DNA of 64,000 nt from JBAYSY01 sp041675885 (GTDB lineage: Bacteria > Pseudomonadota > Alphaproteobacteria > Rhodobacterales > Rhodobacteraceae): NCBI GenBank assembly GCA_041675885.1, contig JBAYSY010000006.1, forward strand, positions 1 through 64,000. The letters run 5' to 3'. The position numbers were made by a program, and so were the translations under genes. Positions 16,527 to 25,915 of this stretch are shown piece by piece. How positions within the stretch are numbered: the stretch's first letter is position 1; each line of letters opens with the position of its first letter. The notes below the pieces were generated by a model. It saw nothing but the letters and a program-made list of their open reading frames with translations, made no database searches and was not told the origin of the DNA.

Positions 16527-17837
16527 TCAGTCTTTGGAACCGAAGACCCGCGCGAAGATCGTATCGACGTGTTTCGTGTGATAGCCGAGGTCGAATTTCT
16601 CCTCGATCCCGGCGGGCGAGAGCGCGGCGGTCACCTCGGGGTCGGCCAGAAGCTCGGTCTTGAAGTCCTTGCCCTGTTCCCAGACCTTCATGGCGTTCCG
16701 CTGCACCAGCCGGTAGGCGTCCTCGCGGCTCACCCCGGCCTGGGTCAACGCCAGGAGCACCCGCTGCGACATCACCAGCCCGCGGAACCTGTTCATGTTG
16801 GCCAGCATGTTCTCGGGATAGACCACCAGCTTTTCCACCACGCCCGCCAGCCGGTGCAGCGCGAAATCCAGCGTCACCGTGGCGTCGGGGCCGATCATCC
16901 GCTCGACCGAGGAATGCGAGATGTCGCGCTCGTGCCAGAGCGCCACGTTCTCCATCGCCGGGATCACCGCCATGCGGACGAGGCGGGCGAGGCCGGTCAG
17001 GTTCTCGGTCAGCACCGGGTTCCTCTTGTGCGGCATGGCCGAGGAGCCCTTCTGCCCGGGCGAGAAATATTCCTCGGCCTCCAGCACCTCGGTGCGCTGC
17101 ATGTGGCGGATCTCGATGGCGATGTTCTCGATCGAGGACGCGATCACCCCCAGCGTGGCGAAGAACATCGCGTGGCGGTCGCGCGGGATCACCTGGGTGG
17201 AGATCGGTTCGGGCGTCAGGCCCATCTTCGCGCAGACATGTTCCTCCACGGCCGGGTCGATATTGGCGAAGGTGCCGACCGCGCCGGAGATCGCGCCGGT
17301 GGCCACTTCTTTCCGTGCGTTTTCAAGCCGGTCCCGGCCTCGCTTCATCTCGGCATGGAACCGGGCGAAGGTCAGGCCCATGGTGGTGGGTTCCGCATGG
17401 ATGCCGTGCGAGCGGCCGATCCGCACCGTGTCCTTGTGCTCGTATGCCCGGGCCTTGAGCGCGGCGAGCACCCGGTCGATCCCCGCAAGCAGCAGGTCGG
17501 CCGCGCGCACAAGCTGCACGTTCAAGGTGGTGTCGAGCACGTCCGAGCTGGTCATCCCCTGATGCACGAAGCGCGCTTCCTCATGGCCGACGATCTCGGC
17601 CAGATGCGTGAGGAAGGCGATCACGTCGTGCTTGGTCACCGCCTCGATCTCGTCGATCCGGGCCACGTCGAACTCCGCGTCCTTCGCGCGCCAGACCGCC
17701 TCGGCGTTCTCCTTCGGTATCACCCCGAGCGCGGCCTGGGCGTCGCAGGCGTGGGCCTCGATCTCGTACCAGATGCGGAAGCGGGTCTCGGGCGACCAGA
17801 TGGCGACCATCTCGGGGCGGGAATAGCGCGGGATCAT
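16527..17837 (-). CDS. purB: Adenylosuccinate lyase
   Basis: 436 residues from the ATG at 17837. Catalyses two fumarate-releasing steps of purine synthesis (SAICAR to AICAR, adenylosuccinate to AMP). Superfamily signature GSSAMPHKRNPV is intact, as are the TSSDVLDTTL and GRSHGIHAEPTT blocks that supply catalytic residues. Convergent with tgt; the stops are 6 bp apart. Confidence 0.97.
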   Translation of the reverse strand: MIPRYSRPEMVAIWSPETRFRIWYEIEAHACDAQAALGVIPKENAEAVWRAKDAEFDVARIDEIEAVTKHDVIAFLTHLAEIVGHEEARFVHQGMTSSDVLDTTLNVQLVRAADLLLAGIDRVLAALKARAYEHKDTVRIGRSHGIHAEPTTMGLTFARFHAEMKRGRDRLENARKEVATGAISGAVGTFANIDPAVEEHVCAKMGLTPEPISTQVIPRDRHAMFFATLGVIASSIENIAIEIRHMQRTEVLEAEEYFSPGQKGSSAMPHKRNPVLTENLTGLARLVRMAVIPAMENVALWHERDISHSSVERMIGPDATVTLDFALHRLAGVVEKLVVYPENMLANMNRFRGLVMSQRVLLALTQAGVSREDAYRLVQRNAMKVWEQGKDFKTELLADPEVTAALSPAGIEEKFDLGYHTKHVDTIFARVFGSKD

Positions 17838-18061
17838 GCGGGGCCTTTCGGATTGCGAAGGGGGCAGGGCAAGGCGCGGCCCGGCCCGGCGGTCTTGTCG
17901 CGGCGGGGATAAGGCCAATCGGTGCCGGGGTCCAGCCCGTGCGGATGGCGGGGCGGGGGGGGGCCCCCGGGGCCGATTGGCCCTTTTCTTCCCGCGCGGC
18001 TTCTGATGATGATCGCCCCGATGCGCCGCAGCGACGCGCGACAGGGCAGGGAGGCCGCCGC

Positions 18062-18511
18062 ATGATCCCCGAAACGTTCCGCTACGCGGCGGTGATGATC
18101 GCCGCCGGGGTGGGTATCCCGGTGCTTGCGGCGCTGAACGCGCAACTGGGGGCGCGGCTCGCCTCGCCCGCGGCCGCGGCGGCGGTGCTGTTCGTGGTGG
18201 CCTTCTCCGGCGCGGTGGCGGTGATGCTTGCGACCTCGGGGCCGGGGCCGCTGCGCGCCTTGCCGGACCAGCCGCGGCACCTGTTCCTTGCCGGGCTGAT
18301 CATCGCCTTCTACCTGCTTTCGATCACCTGGATCGCGCCGCGCTTCGGTGTCGGCAACGCGATCTTCTCGGTTCTGCTGGGGCAGATGCTGGCGGCGGCG
18401 GTGATCGACCATTTCGGCCTGCTGGGCGCGATGGCGAAACCGCTGACCCTCAGCCGCGGGGGCGGGATCGCGCTGATGGCGGCCGGGGTGTTCCTGATCC
18501 AGCGCAACTGA
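18062..18511 (+). CDS. DMT-superfamily (DUF606/YdcZ-type) membrane protein
   Basis: 149 residues, five hydrophobic segments. The start GVGIPVLAALNAQLGARLAS is typical of the short, half-size YdcZ/DUF606 transporters, which work as dimers. Substrate unknown. The start was set at the ATG at 18062, since the upstream extension is not hydrophobic and overlaps the purB promoter. Confidence 0.85.
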   Translation: MIPETFRYAAVMIAAGVGIPVLAALNAQLGARLASPAAAAAVLFVVAFSGAVAVMLATSGPGPLRALPDQPRHLFLAGLIIAFYLLSITWIAPRFGVGNAIFSVLLGQMLAAAVIDHFGLLGAMAKPLTLSRGGGIALMAAGVFLIQRN

Positions 18512-18602
18512 GGCGGGCAGGGCAGGGGCCGGTTGCGGCCCGCCCCCCGGTCTGTCAGGCTGAAACCGACCGGAACGGCAGCCAGAAAGGCAGGAACCCC
18601 CG

Positions 18603-19109
18603 ATGATCCGATCCATACGCCGCCCCGCCGCCTGGCTGCTGGCCCTCCTTCTCGCCGTGCTGCTTGCCGCGTTTCTTGTCACCGCGCCGCCCGCGCCCGC
18701 CACGGCCGGAATGCTGGGCGCCGACGACCCCGAAGGCATTGCCCGCGCGCTGGGACAGGCGGGGGCGCCCGCCGAACTCCAGCAGGCGCCGGACGGCAGC
18801 CCGCTGATCGTCTCCTCGGCGGCGGGGCTCAACTATGTCCTCTATTTCCATGGCTGCACCGACGGCGCGGGCTGCACCTCGCTCAAATTCGCCGTGGTGG
18901 TCAGTTTCGAGGTGCCGCCCGACCCGGCGGCGGTCAACGACTGGAACCGCACCACCCGCTACGGCAAGGCCCATGTCGGGGCCGAGGGCGAGTTGCGGAT
19001 GGAATACGACATCAGCACCGTGGGCGGCCTGCCGCCCGAGGGTTTTTCGGCCGCGCTCGCGATCTGGGAAGAACTGCTGGGCCGGTTGCGCCGCACCATC
19101 GCCGGCTGA
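18603..19109 (+). CDS. Exported YbjN-domain protein
   Basis: 168 residues with a signal peptide or anchor (AWLLALLLAVLLAAFLV). The remainder has the YbjN pattern: NYVLYFHGCTDGAGCTSLKF with two cysteines, VNDWNRTTRYGKAHV, and EYDISTVGGLPPEGF. YbjN proteins share a type III secretion chaperone-like fold; their function is not settled. 91 bp after the DMT gene. Confidence 0.85.
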   Translation: MIRSIRRPAAWLLALLLAVLLAAFLVTAPPAPATAGMLGADDPEGIARALGQAGAPAELQQAPDGSPLIVSSAAGLNYVLYFHGCTDGAGCTSLKFAVVVSFEVPPDPAAVNDWNRTTRYGKAHVGAEGELRMEYDISTVGGLPPEGFSAALAIWEELLGRLRRTIAG

Positions 19110-19159
19110 ACGGGGGCGTGCCGCTCGGCAAGGCGCGTCAGAAGCACTTTCCCCCCCCC

Positions 19160-19189
19160 GCCCGGACCAGCCGCGCCAGCGGCCCGGAC
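19160..19189 (+). repeat. Family A repeat, type II first hairpin only
   Basis: GCCCGGACCAGCCGCGCCAG followed by CGGCCCGGAC. Same hairpin as in copy A7 without the second hairpin; lies between the YbjN gene and ade. Confidence 0.55.
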
Positions 19190-19268
19190 GCCGCCAGACC
19201 GATTCCGGCTGGACGCCGCGCGCGGCTTGCGCTTGCATGGCCGGGTCACGGGTAAAGGGGGACAGGCG

Positions 19269-20960
19269 GTGGACAGGCTGAGACGGATCATCCGGCAGGG
19301 GCGCGGGGCGGAACCCGCCGATCTGGTGCTGCGCGGCGGGCGGGTGTTCTGCCTGACCACGGGCGAGATGCTCGACGGCGACGTGGCGATCTGCGGCGAC
19401 ACCGTGGTGGGCATCGCCGACCGCTACGAGGGCCGCGAGGTCATCGACGTCACCGGCCGGGTGCTGGTGCCCGGCTTCATCGACACCCATCTGCATATCG
19501 AATCCTCGCTGGTCACGCCGTTCGAATTCGACCGCTGCGTCGCGCCGCGCGGCGTCACCACCGCGATCTGCGACCCGCACGAGATCGCCAACGTCGCCGG
19601 GCTCGACGGTATCCGCTATTTCCTCGACGCTTCGGCCGAAACGGTGATGGATATTCGCGTCAACCTGTCCTCCTGCGTGCCCTCGACCGACATGGAAACC
19701 GCCGGGGCGGCGCTGGGGGCGGGCGACCTCGCGCTGCTCAGGGATCATCCCCGGGTGATCGGGCTCGCGGAGTTCATGAACTACCCCGGCGTGATCCACG
19801 AAGACCCCGGCGCGCTGGAGAAGCTCGCGGCCTTTCGCGGGCGGCATATCGACGGCCATGCCCCGCTGCTGAGCGGCCGCGACCTCAACGCCTATATCGC
19901 GGCGGGCATCCGCACCGAGCACGAGGCGACCAGCGTGGACGAGGCGCGCGAGAAGCTGCGCAAGGGGATGCTGGTGCTGATCCGCGAAGGCTCGGTCTCG
20001 CGCGATCTCCATGCGCTGGCGCCGCTGCTGACCGGGATCACCGCGCCCTGGATGTGCCTCTGCACCGACGACCGCAATCCGCTGGATATCGCCGAGCACG
20101 GCCATCTCGACCACATGATCCGCACGCTGATCGGCCTCGGGGTGCCGCCGCTCGCGGTCTACCGGGCGGCGAGCCTGTCGGCGGCCGAAGCCTTCGGCCT
20201 CAAGGACCGGGGCCTGATCGCGCCGGGGCTGCGGGCGGATATCGCGGTGCTCGACTCGCTGGAAAGCTGCCGGGCGGTGATGGTGCTCTGCGGGGGCCGG
20301 GTGGTGGACGATGCGTCCTTCGCCGCCCGCCGGGAGGTTCCGCCGGTGGCGCGGGGATCGGTGCGCGCGCCCGTGGTGGGGCCGCAGGACTTCCGCCACG
20401 CGGGCAACCGCGCCGAGACCCCGGTGATCGGCATCCTGCCGGGCAAGATCATCACCGAACACCTGACCGAGGTGATCGCCCCGCAGGACGGCGACAAGCG
20501 CCCCGACACCGCCCGCGACCTGATCCGCATCGCGGTGGTCGAGCGGCACGGGAAGAACGGCAATATCGCCACCGGCTTCGTGCGCGGCTTCGGGCTGCAA
20601 CGCGGCGCGATCGCCTCGACCGTCTGCCACGACCATCACAATATCGCCGTGGTGGGGGCGGATTACGCCGACATGGCGCTGGCGGCGAACCGGCTGTCGC
20701 AGATCGAGGGCGGCTTCGTCGTGGCCGAGGGCGGGCGGGTGCTGGCGGAACTGGCGCTGCCGGTCGCGGGGCTGATGAGCCTTGCCCCGTTCGAGACGGT
20801 GCGCGACGATCTGGTGGCGCTGCGGGCGGCGGCGCGGGGGCTGGGCGTCACGCTCGATGAGCCGTTCCTGCAACTGGCGTTCCTCGCCCTGCCGGTGATC
20901 CCGCATCTGAAGATCACCGACCGGGGGCTGGTGGACGTGGATCGTTTCCAGTTGATCTAG
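19269..20960 (+). CDS. ade: Adenine deaminase
   Basis: 563 residues from a GTG at 19269, chosen because AAAGGGGGA lies a proper distance upstream; an ATG at 19227 would add 14 residues but has no ribosome site. Amidohydrolase that turns adenine into hypoxanthine with a metal centre. Motifs: FIDTHLHIESSLVTP, CDPHEIANVAG, and the C-terminal adenine-deaminase domain with GLQRGAIASTVCHDHHNI. The stop overlaps the convergent cobS stop by three bases. Confidence 0.93.
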   Translation: MDRLRRIIRQGRGAEPADLVLRGGRVFCLTTGEMLDGDVAICGDTVVGIADRYEGREVIDVTGRVLVPGFIDTHLHIESSLVTPFEFDRCVAPRGVTTAICDPHEIANVAGLDGIRYFLDASAETVMDIRVNLSSCVPSTDMETAGAALGAGDLALLRDHPRVIGLAEFMNYPGVIHEDPGALEKLAAFRGRHIDGHAPLLSGRDLNAYIAAGIRTEHEATSVDEAREKLRKGMLVLIREGSVSRDLHALAPLLTGITAPWMCLCTDDRNPLDIAEHGHLDHMIRTLIGLGVPPLAVYRAASLSAAEAFGLKDRGLIAPGLRADIAVLDSLESCRAVMVLCGGRVVDDASFAARREVPPVARGSVRAPVVGPQDFRHAGNRAETPVIGILPGKIITEHLTEVIAPQDGDKRPDTARDLIRIAVVERHGKNGNIATGFVRGFGLQRGAIASTVCHDHHNIAVVGADYADMALAANRLSQIEGGFVVAEGGRVLAELALPVAGLMSLAPFETVRDDLVALRAAARGLGVTLDEPFLQLAFLALPVIPHLKITDRGLVDVDRFQLI

Positions 20961-21733
20961 CTGAGCGCCGCCGCCAGCGCCGCCAGCGCCGCCGCTTCGG
21001 CAAGCTGCTGCGAGGCGCCGAGAATGTCGCCGGTCTGGCCGCCGATCCGGGCGCGGGCCACGAGGCCCAGCCCGGCGCCGGTCAGCGCGGCGAGCGCCGC
21101 CATGCCGAGCGCGGCGGCGGGTCCGGCCAGCAGCAGCGCCGCCACGAAACCGATCCCGACCGCCAGCCATGCCGTCGCCGCCCCCGGTCGCCCGATCCCC
21201 TGCGCCAGACCGTGGCCCCGGGCGTTCGGCAGCCAGGCCATCAGCACCGCCATCGGCGCGCGCGACAGCGCCCCCACCGCGACGATCCCGAGCACCGCCG
21301 TCCAGCCCGGCCCCGCCAGAACCGCCGCCAGCGCCGACCAGCGCGCCAGCACCACCAGCACCAGCGCCAGCACGCCGTAGCTGCCCGACCGGCTGTCCTT
21401 CATGATCTCCAGCCGCCGCGCGCGGTCGCCGCCGCCCCAGAGCCCGTCGGCGGTATCCGCAAGCCCGTCCTCGTGCATCGCGCCGGTCAGCAGCGCCTGC
21501 GCCGCCAGCACCAGCGCCGCCGCCACCCCGGCCCCCAGGCCGATGCCCGCCGCCGTCACCCCCGCAAGCGCGGCGAGTCCCGCCACCGTGGCCCCGGCCA
21601 GCGGCCAGGCCCAGGCCGAGGCGCCGCCCCTGCCCATCCCGCCACCGGCGGGCAGGCGGGTCAGCAGGCCGAAGGCGGCGGCGATGTCGCCCGGGGCGAT
21701 CAGGCGGGCGGTCGGGCGGTCGTCGGGTGGCAT
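20957..21733 (-). CDS. cobS: Adenosylcobinamide-GDP ribazoletransferase (cobalamin synthase)
   Basis: 258 residues from the ATG at 21733. Inner-membrane enzyme joining adenosylcobinamide-GDP and alpha-ribazole, last assembly step of cobalamin. Signature GAMHEDGLADTADGLWGG is intact and followed by EIMKDSRSGSYG. Several hydrophobic segments follow. Divergent from cobT with 67 bp between starts; no cobalamin riboswitch fits in that gap. Confidence 0.95.
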   Translation of the reverse strand: MPPDDRPTARLIAPGDIAAAFGLLTRLPAGGGMGRGGASAWAWPLAGATVAGLAALAGVTAAGIGLGAGVAAALVLAAQALLTGAMHEDGLADTADGLWGGGDRARRLEIMKDSRSGSYGVLALVLVVLARWSALAAVLAGPGWTAVLGIVAVGALSRAPMAVLMAWLPNARGHGLAQGIGRPGAATAWLAVGIGFVAALLLAGPAAALGMAALAALTGAGLGLVARARIGGQTGDILGASQQLAEAAALAALAAALS

Positions 21734-21800
21734 GGCGGCTCTGGTCCTCCGGTTTCTTCTCCGATAGCCATCAGGCGCGTTTCGAGCAACGAGGACCAGC

Positions 21801-22820
21801 ATGGCCAAGCCCCATTTCGCCGATCTCTCCGCCTTCCGCGCGCAGCTTGCCGCCGCGCCCGGCCCGGATGCCGGGGCCGCCGCCGCCGCACGGGCCCGTA
21901 ACGGCGTGCTGACCAAACCGCCCGGCGCGCTGGGGCGGCTTGAGGATCTGGCGATCTGGTATGCGGGCTGGCGGGGCGATCCCCGGCCCCGGATCGAACG
22001 CCCGCAGGTGATCGTCTTCGCGGGCAACCACGGGGTCGCGGCGCGCGGGGTCTCGGCCTTTCCGGCCGAGGTCACGGCGCAGATGGTGGCGAATTTCCGC
22101 GCCGGGGGGGCGGCGATCAACCAGCTTGCGCAGGTGTTCGGGGCGCGGATCGACATCCACCCGCTCGACCTCGACCGGCCCACGGCGGATTTCACCGCCG
22201 CCCCGGCGATGGACGAGGCCGGGTTCCTGGCGGCGCTGACAGCGGGCTGGGAGGCGGTCGATTCGCGGGCCGACCTGCTGGTGACGGGCGAGATGGGGAT
22301 CGCCAATACCACGGCGGCGGCGGCGGTGGCGGCGGCGCTTCATGGCGGCCCGGCGGCGGACTGGACCGGACGCGGGACGGGGGTCGATGACGCCGGGCTC
22401 GCGCTCAAGTCCCGGGTGGTGGCCGAGGGGCTGGCCCGCCATGCCGATGCGCTGGCCGATCCGCTGGAGGCGCTGCGGCGGCTGGGCGGGCGCGAACTGG
22501 CCGCGATGGCGGGCGCCATCGCCCGGGCGCGGGCGGAACGCATCCCGGTGATCCTCGACGGGTTCATCTGCACGGCGGCGGCGGCGGTGCTGGAACGCGC
22601 CGCCCCCGGCGCGCTCGACCACGCGGTGGCGGGCCATGTCTCGGACGAACCCGGCCACGCAAGGCTGCTTGCCCGCCTCGGCAAGGCGCCTCTGCTGTCG
22701 CTGGGCCTGCGGCTGGGCGAAGGCACAGGCGCGGCGCTGGCGATCGGCGTGCTGAAAGGCGCGCTCGCCTGCCACTCGGGCATGGCGACCTTCGCGGAGG
22801 CGGGCGTTACCGGCGGCTGA
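21801..22820 (+). CDS. cobT: Nicotinate-nucleotide--dimethylbenzimidazole phosphoribosyltransferase
   Basis: 339 residues. Makes alpha-ribazole phosphate from dimethylbenzimidazole and nicotinate mononucleotide, feeding CobS. Motifs: RPQVIVFAGNHGVAARGVSA, GEMGIANTTAAAAV, and SDEPGHARLL/GTGAALAIGVLKGAL near the C-terminus. A GAGG site lies just upstream of the ATG. Consumption of a nicotinate nucleotide links it loosely to the nad genes, but they are far apart. Confidence 0.96.
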   Translation: MAKPHFADLSAFRAQLAAAPGPDAGAAAAARARNGVLTKPPGALGRLEDLAIWYAGWRGDPRPRIERPQVIVFAGNHGVAARGVSAFPAEVTAQMVANFRAGGAAINQLAQVFGARIDIHPLDLDRPTADFTAAPAMDEAGFLAALTAGWEAVDSRADLLVTGEMGIANTTAAAAVAAALHGGPAADWTGRGTGVDDAGLALKSRVVAEGLARHADALADPLEALRRLGGRELAAMAGAIARARAERIPVILDGFICTAAAAVLERAAPGALDHAVAGHVSDEPGHARLLARLGKAPLLSLGLRLGEGTGAALAIGVLKGALACHSGMATFAEAGVTGG

Positions 22821-22965
22821 GGCGGGCGCGGACCGAAGATCCGCGAAACGGCGGGGCAGGGGCGCCACGCCCCCGCGCCCCCCTTCCGGCCCGCAACCGC
22901 GTCAGGGGGCTGGACGGCAGCGGCAGGGCACGGCAGGGTCGGCCCGGAAACTGGTGGGGGTTCGG

Positions 22966-23661
22966 ATGATTTCCGGGGTGGTCTTCGACAAGGACGGGAC
23001 GCTGTTCGACTTTCGCCGCACCTGGGGCGGCTGGGCGGCGATGCTGCTGGCGGAACTGGGCGGCGGCGACCGGGGCCGGGTGCGGGCGCTCGGGCAGGCG
23101 ATCGGCTACGACACCGGGGCGGGGGAGTTCCACCCCGACAGCCCGGTGATCGCCGGCACGCCGGACGAGGTGGCCGGCTGCCTGCTGCCGCTGCTGCCGG
23201 AGTGGGAGGCCATGGCGCTGATCGACCGGATGAACCATCTTGCCGCCCGGGCGCCGCTGGCCGAGGCCGCGCCGCTCATCCCGCTCATGGGCGGGCTGCG
23301 CGCCTCGGGGCTGCGGCTGGCGGTGGCGACCAACGACGCCGAGGCCCCGGCGCGGGCGCATCTGGCCGCCGCGGGCATCGCCGGGCTGTTCGATTTCGTC
23401 GCCGGGTTCGATTCGGGCCATGGCGCGAAACCCGCCCCCGGCCAGCTTCTGGCCTTCGCCGCCGAGGTCCGCATCGCCCCCGACCGCATCGTCATGGTCG
23501 GCGACAGCCTGCACGACCTGCACGCCGGGCGCGCGGCCGGGATGCGCACGGTCGCGGTGCTGACCGGCATCGCCACCGCCGCCGACCTTTCCCCCCATGC
23601 CGACGCGGTGCTGCCCGATATTTCGGCGCTGCCGGGCTGGATCGCCGCGCACGCCGCCTGA
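22966..23661 (+). CDS. HAD-superfamily phosphatase (phosphoglycolate phosphatase-like)
   Basis: 231 residues from the ATG at 22966 (a GTG 12 bases upstream is possible). The four HAD motifs are visible: VVFDKDGTLFDF (nucleophile Asp), VATNDAEAP, HGAKPAPGQ (Lys), and VMVGDSLHDLHAG. A helical cap domain lies between motifs I and II. Substrate not determined; phosphoglycolate or another small sugar phosphate is plausible. Confidence 0.87.
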   Translation: MISGVVFDKDGTLFDFRRTWGGWAAMLLAELGGGDRGRVRALGQAIGYDTGAGEFHPDSPVIAGTPDEVAGCLLPLLPEWEAMALIDRMNHLAARAPLAEAAPLIPLMGGLRASGLRLAVATNDAEAPARAHLAAAGIAGLFDFVAGFDSGHGAKPAPGQLLAFAAEVRIAPDRIVMVGDSLHDLHAGRAAGMRTVAVLTGIATAADLSPHADAVLPDISALPGWIAAHAA

Positions 23662-23747
23662 GCCGCCCGAAAGCGACGCAATCTGTCGCAAACCGTCACG
23701 CCCGCCCTGCCGCTTCGGTCATCCTGACCGCAAGGACGGAGGGCGCG

Positions 23748-25319
23748 ATGGGTGAGCAGGACGGCACGATCCGGCGACGGGCGGGCGCAAGGGGCGGCGG
23801 GCGCGCGGGCAACCGCCACCGCGCGGGCGGGCAGGCCATCGAACAGATGCCCTGGCGCGTGCCGGTGAACCCCGACCGGCCCACGGAACCGCTGGACGCG
23901 GAGGGGGTGGAGGCGATCCACAAGGGCGCGATGCGCATCCTGTCGGAGATCGGCATCGAGATCCTGAACCCCGAGGCGCTGGCGATCCTGCGCAGGGCGG
24001 GCTGCATCACCGACGGCACCAATGTGCGGATGGGCGAGGATTTCGTGACCGAGATGCTCGGCCACGCGCCCGGCCCCTTCACCATCACGCCGCGCAACCC
24101 CGAACGCGCCATCACCATCGGCGGGCGGCACATGGTGTTCGTCAACGTCTCCTCGCCGCCCAACGCCTGGGACATGGTGCGCGGCAAGCGCCCGGGCGAT
24201 TTCGAGACCTTCCGCGAATTCCTGATGCTGACGCAGTATTTCAACTGCATCCATGTTGCGGGCGGCTATCCGGTCGAGCCGGTGGACGTGCACCCTTCGG
24301 TGCGCCATCTCGACTGCCTGCACGAAAAGCTGGTGCTGACCGACAAGGTGGCGCATGCCTACAGCCTCGGGGCCGAGCGGGTCGAGGACGTGATGGAGAT
24401 GGTACGCATCGCCGCCGGGCTCTCACATGAAGAATTCGACGCAACTCCCCGGATGTATACGAATATCAACTCGGTCTCGCCCTTGAAGCACGACCTGCCG
24501 ATGCTCGACGGGGCGATGCGGCTGGCGCGGCGCGGCCAGCCGGTGGTGGTCACGCCCTTCACGCTGGCGGGGGCGATGGCGCCGGTGACCATGGCGGGCG
24601 CGGTGGCGCTGTCGCTGGCCGAGGCGCTGTCGGCCATCGCGCTGTTGCAATACATCCGCCCCGGCTGCCCGGTGGCGATCGGCACCTTCACCTCGAACGT
24701 GGACATGAAGTCGGGCGCCCCCGCCTTCGGCACCCCGGAATATGTCCGCGCCACCCAGATGACCGGCCAGCTTGCGCGGCGCTACGGGCTGCCGCTGCGG
24801 TCCTCGGGCTGTTGCGCGGCCAATATCCCCGATGCGCAGGCGATGTGGGAGACGATGATGAGCCTGTGGGCCTCGGTGCAGTCGGGCACCAACATGGTCT
24901 ATCACGCGGCGGGCTGGCTGGAGGGCGGGCTGATCGCCAGCCCCGAGAAGTTCGTGATGGACTGCGAGGTGTTGCAGATGTTCCAGCGCTATTTCGAGCC
25001 CGCCACCTTCGCCACCGCGCCCGGCGACATCGCACTGGACGCCATCGCCGAGGTCGGGCCGAACGGCCATTACTTCGGCTGCGCCCATACCCAGGACCGC
25101 TACACCACCGCCTTCCACGCCCCCTTCGCCTCGGACTGGCGCAATTTCGAGGCGTGGCAGGCCGACGGCGGTGTCGCCACGCTGGAACGCGCCCACCGGA
25201 TCTACAAGGCGATCCTCGACGACTTCACCCCGCCGCCGATGGACGAGGCCATCCGCGAGGAACTGGCCGCCTTCGTCGCCCGCAGGAAGGCCGAGGGCGG
25301 CGCGCCGACGGATTTCTGA
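23748..25319 (+). CDS. Trimethylamine methyltransferase (MttB) family protein, non-pyrrolysine type
   Basis: 523 residues from the ATG at 23748, preceded by GGACGGAGG. It belongs to the MttB superfamily, whose members move a methyl group from a quaternary or tertiary amine to a corrinoid protein. No in-frame amber codon occurs, so this is not a pyrrolysine enzyme; non-Pyl relatives act on substrates such as glycine betaine or other betaines. No corrinoid protein gene or reductive activator lies next to it. The first 30 residues are Arg/Gly-rich and probably disordered. Confidence 0.85.
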   Translation: MGEQDGTIRRRAGARGGGRAGNRHRAGGQAIEQMPWRVPVNPDRPTEPLDAEGVEAIHKGAMRILSEIGIEILNPEALAILRRAGCITDGTNVRMGEDFVTEMLGHAPGPFTITPRNPERAITIGGRHMVFVNVSSPPNAWDMVRGKRPGDFETFREFLMLTQYFNCIHVAGGYPVEPVDVHPSVRHLDCLHEKLVLTDKVAHAYSLGAERVEDVMEMVRIAAGLSHEEFDATPRMYTNINSVSPLKHDLPMLDGAMRLARRGQPVVVTPFTLAGAMAPVTMAGAVALSLAEALSAIALLQYIRPGCPVAIGTFTSNVDMKSGAPAFGTPEYVRATQMTGQLARRYGLPLRSSGCCAANIPDAQAMWETMMSLWASVQSGTNMVYHAAGWLEGGLIASPEKFVMDCEVLQMFQRYFEPATFATAPGDIALDAIAEVGPNGHYFGCAHTQDRYTTAFHAPFASDWRNFEAWQADGGVATLERAHRIYKAILDDFTPPPMDEAIREELAAFVARRKAEGGAPTDF

Positions 25320-25511
25320 TATCCCGAGGGACGCTTGAGCCTCCCGCCCCAGTATCGGCGGCCTGACGGCCATATGGCGCGGAACGGCGGGCAAAACCGG
25401 CCCTCACCCCCAAAGCCCGCCCCCGCCGGCGTGACGAAACGCGCCACGGCACAAATCCCCGCATAACCGCTTGACCCCAACGACAGAAAAAACTAAGCAA
25501 CACAACGCCGA

Positions 25512-25585
25512 GGCGGGTTGGCGGAGAGGTTACGCAGCGGATTGCAAATCCGTGTAGACCGGTTCGATTCCGGTACCCGCCTCCA
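25512..25585 (+). tRNA. tRNA-Cys (GCA)
   Basis: Complete cloverleaf of 74 bases including the encoded CCA (25583-25585). Acceptor stem GGCGGGT pairs with ACCCGCC. Anticodon loop is TTGCAAA with GCA at 25544-25546, in a GCGGA/TCCGT stem. T loop is TTCGATTC. A T-rich tract (GATTTTTC) follows directly. Confidence 0.97.
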
Positions 25586-25915
25586 GATTTTTCAATGGGT
25601 TGACGCGGGCGGCGGCATCAAGCGTTGAACGTTTGAAGCAACCGTTGAACCTTTCACGTTCCGGACCTGTTCCGTTTACGGGGTTCCGGGCCTTCCGGGT
25701 GCGGGTTGCAGGTTCAGGTTGACGCGCCATCGCTTCGTCAAATCCATCCGCACGGGCGGGTCGGTCTTGCCCCGTGTGGAGTCGAAAGCGTCAGCGGCGA
25801 AGCGATTCCGGCGGGAGTCGAGCGCAGCCCCGATCTGCCCGCCCGATCTGCCCGCCCGATCTGCCCGGCGGTGCTGACACGCCCGGTTTCAGGGAAGGGG
25901 AAGCGGCAGTCCGGG
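25586..25915. other. Intergenic region after tRNA-Cys with short repeats
   Basis: 330 bp without a credible gene. Two CGTTGAAC octamers (25623-25630, 25643-25650) are spaced 20 bp apart, in a locally AT-richer stretch. A 13-bp unit is repeated almost three times at 25831-25867. A GTTC-N7-GTTC pattern occurs at 25658-25672. No integrase or attachment-site duplication of the tRNA end is visible. Confidence 0.5.
25831..25867 (+). repeat. 13-bp tandem repeat, 2.8 copies
   Basis: Unit CGATCTGCCCGCC occurs at 25831-25843 and 25844-25856, with a partial third copy to 25867. Located in non-coding DNA downstream of the moaA stop. Confidence 0.8.

Noticed and set aside
19227..19268. ATG at 19227 as the start of adenine deaminase
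   Set aside because: No ribosome-binding site precedes it, while the GTG at 19269 has a good one and gives a normal protein length.
21734..21800. Possible cobalamin riboswitch between cobS and cobT
   Set aside because: The gap is 67 bp, too short for the riboswitch, and no B12-box sequence is visible.
25658..25672. GTTC-N7-GTTC, the pattern of an alphaproteobacterial LexA box
   Set aside because: Only eight bases are specified, so about one chance match is expected in a window of this size, and no SOS-type gene starts nearby.
25512..25915. tRNA-Cys as an integration site of a genomic island
   Set aside because: No integrase, no duplicated tRNA 3' end, and normal housekeeping genes on both sides.
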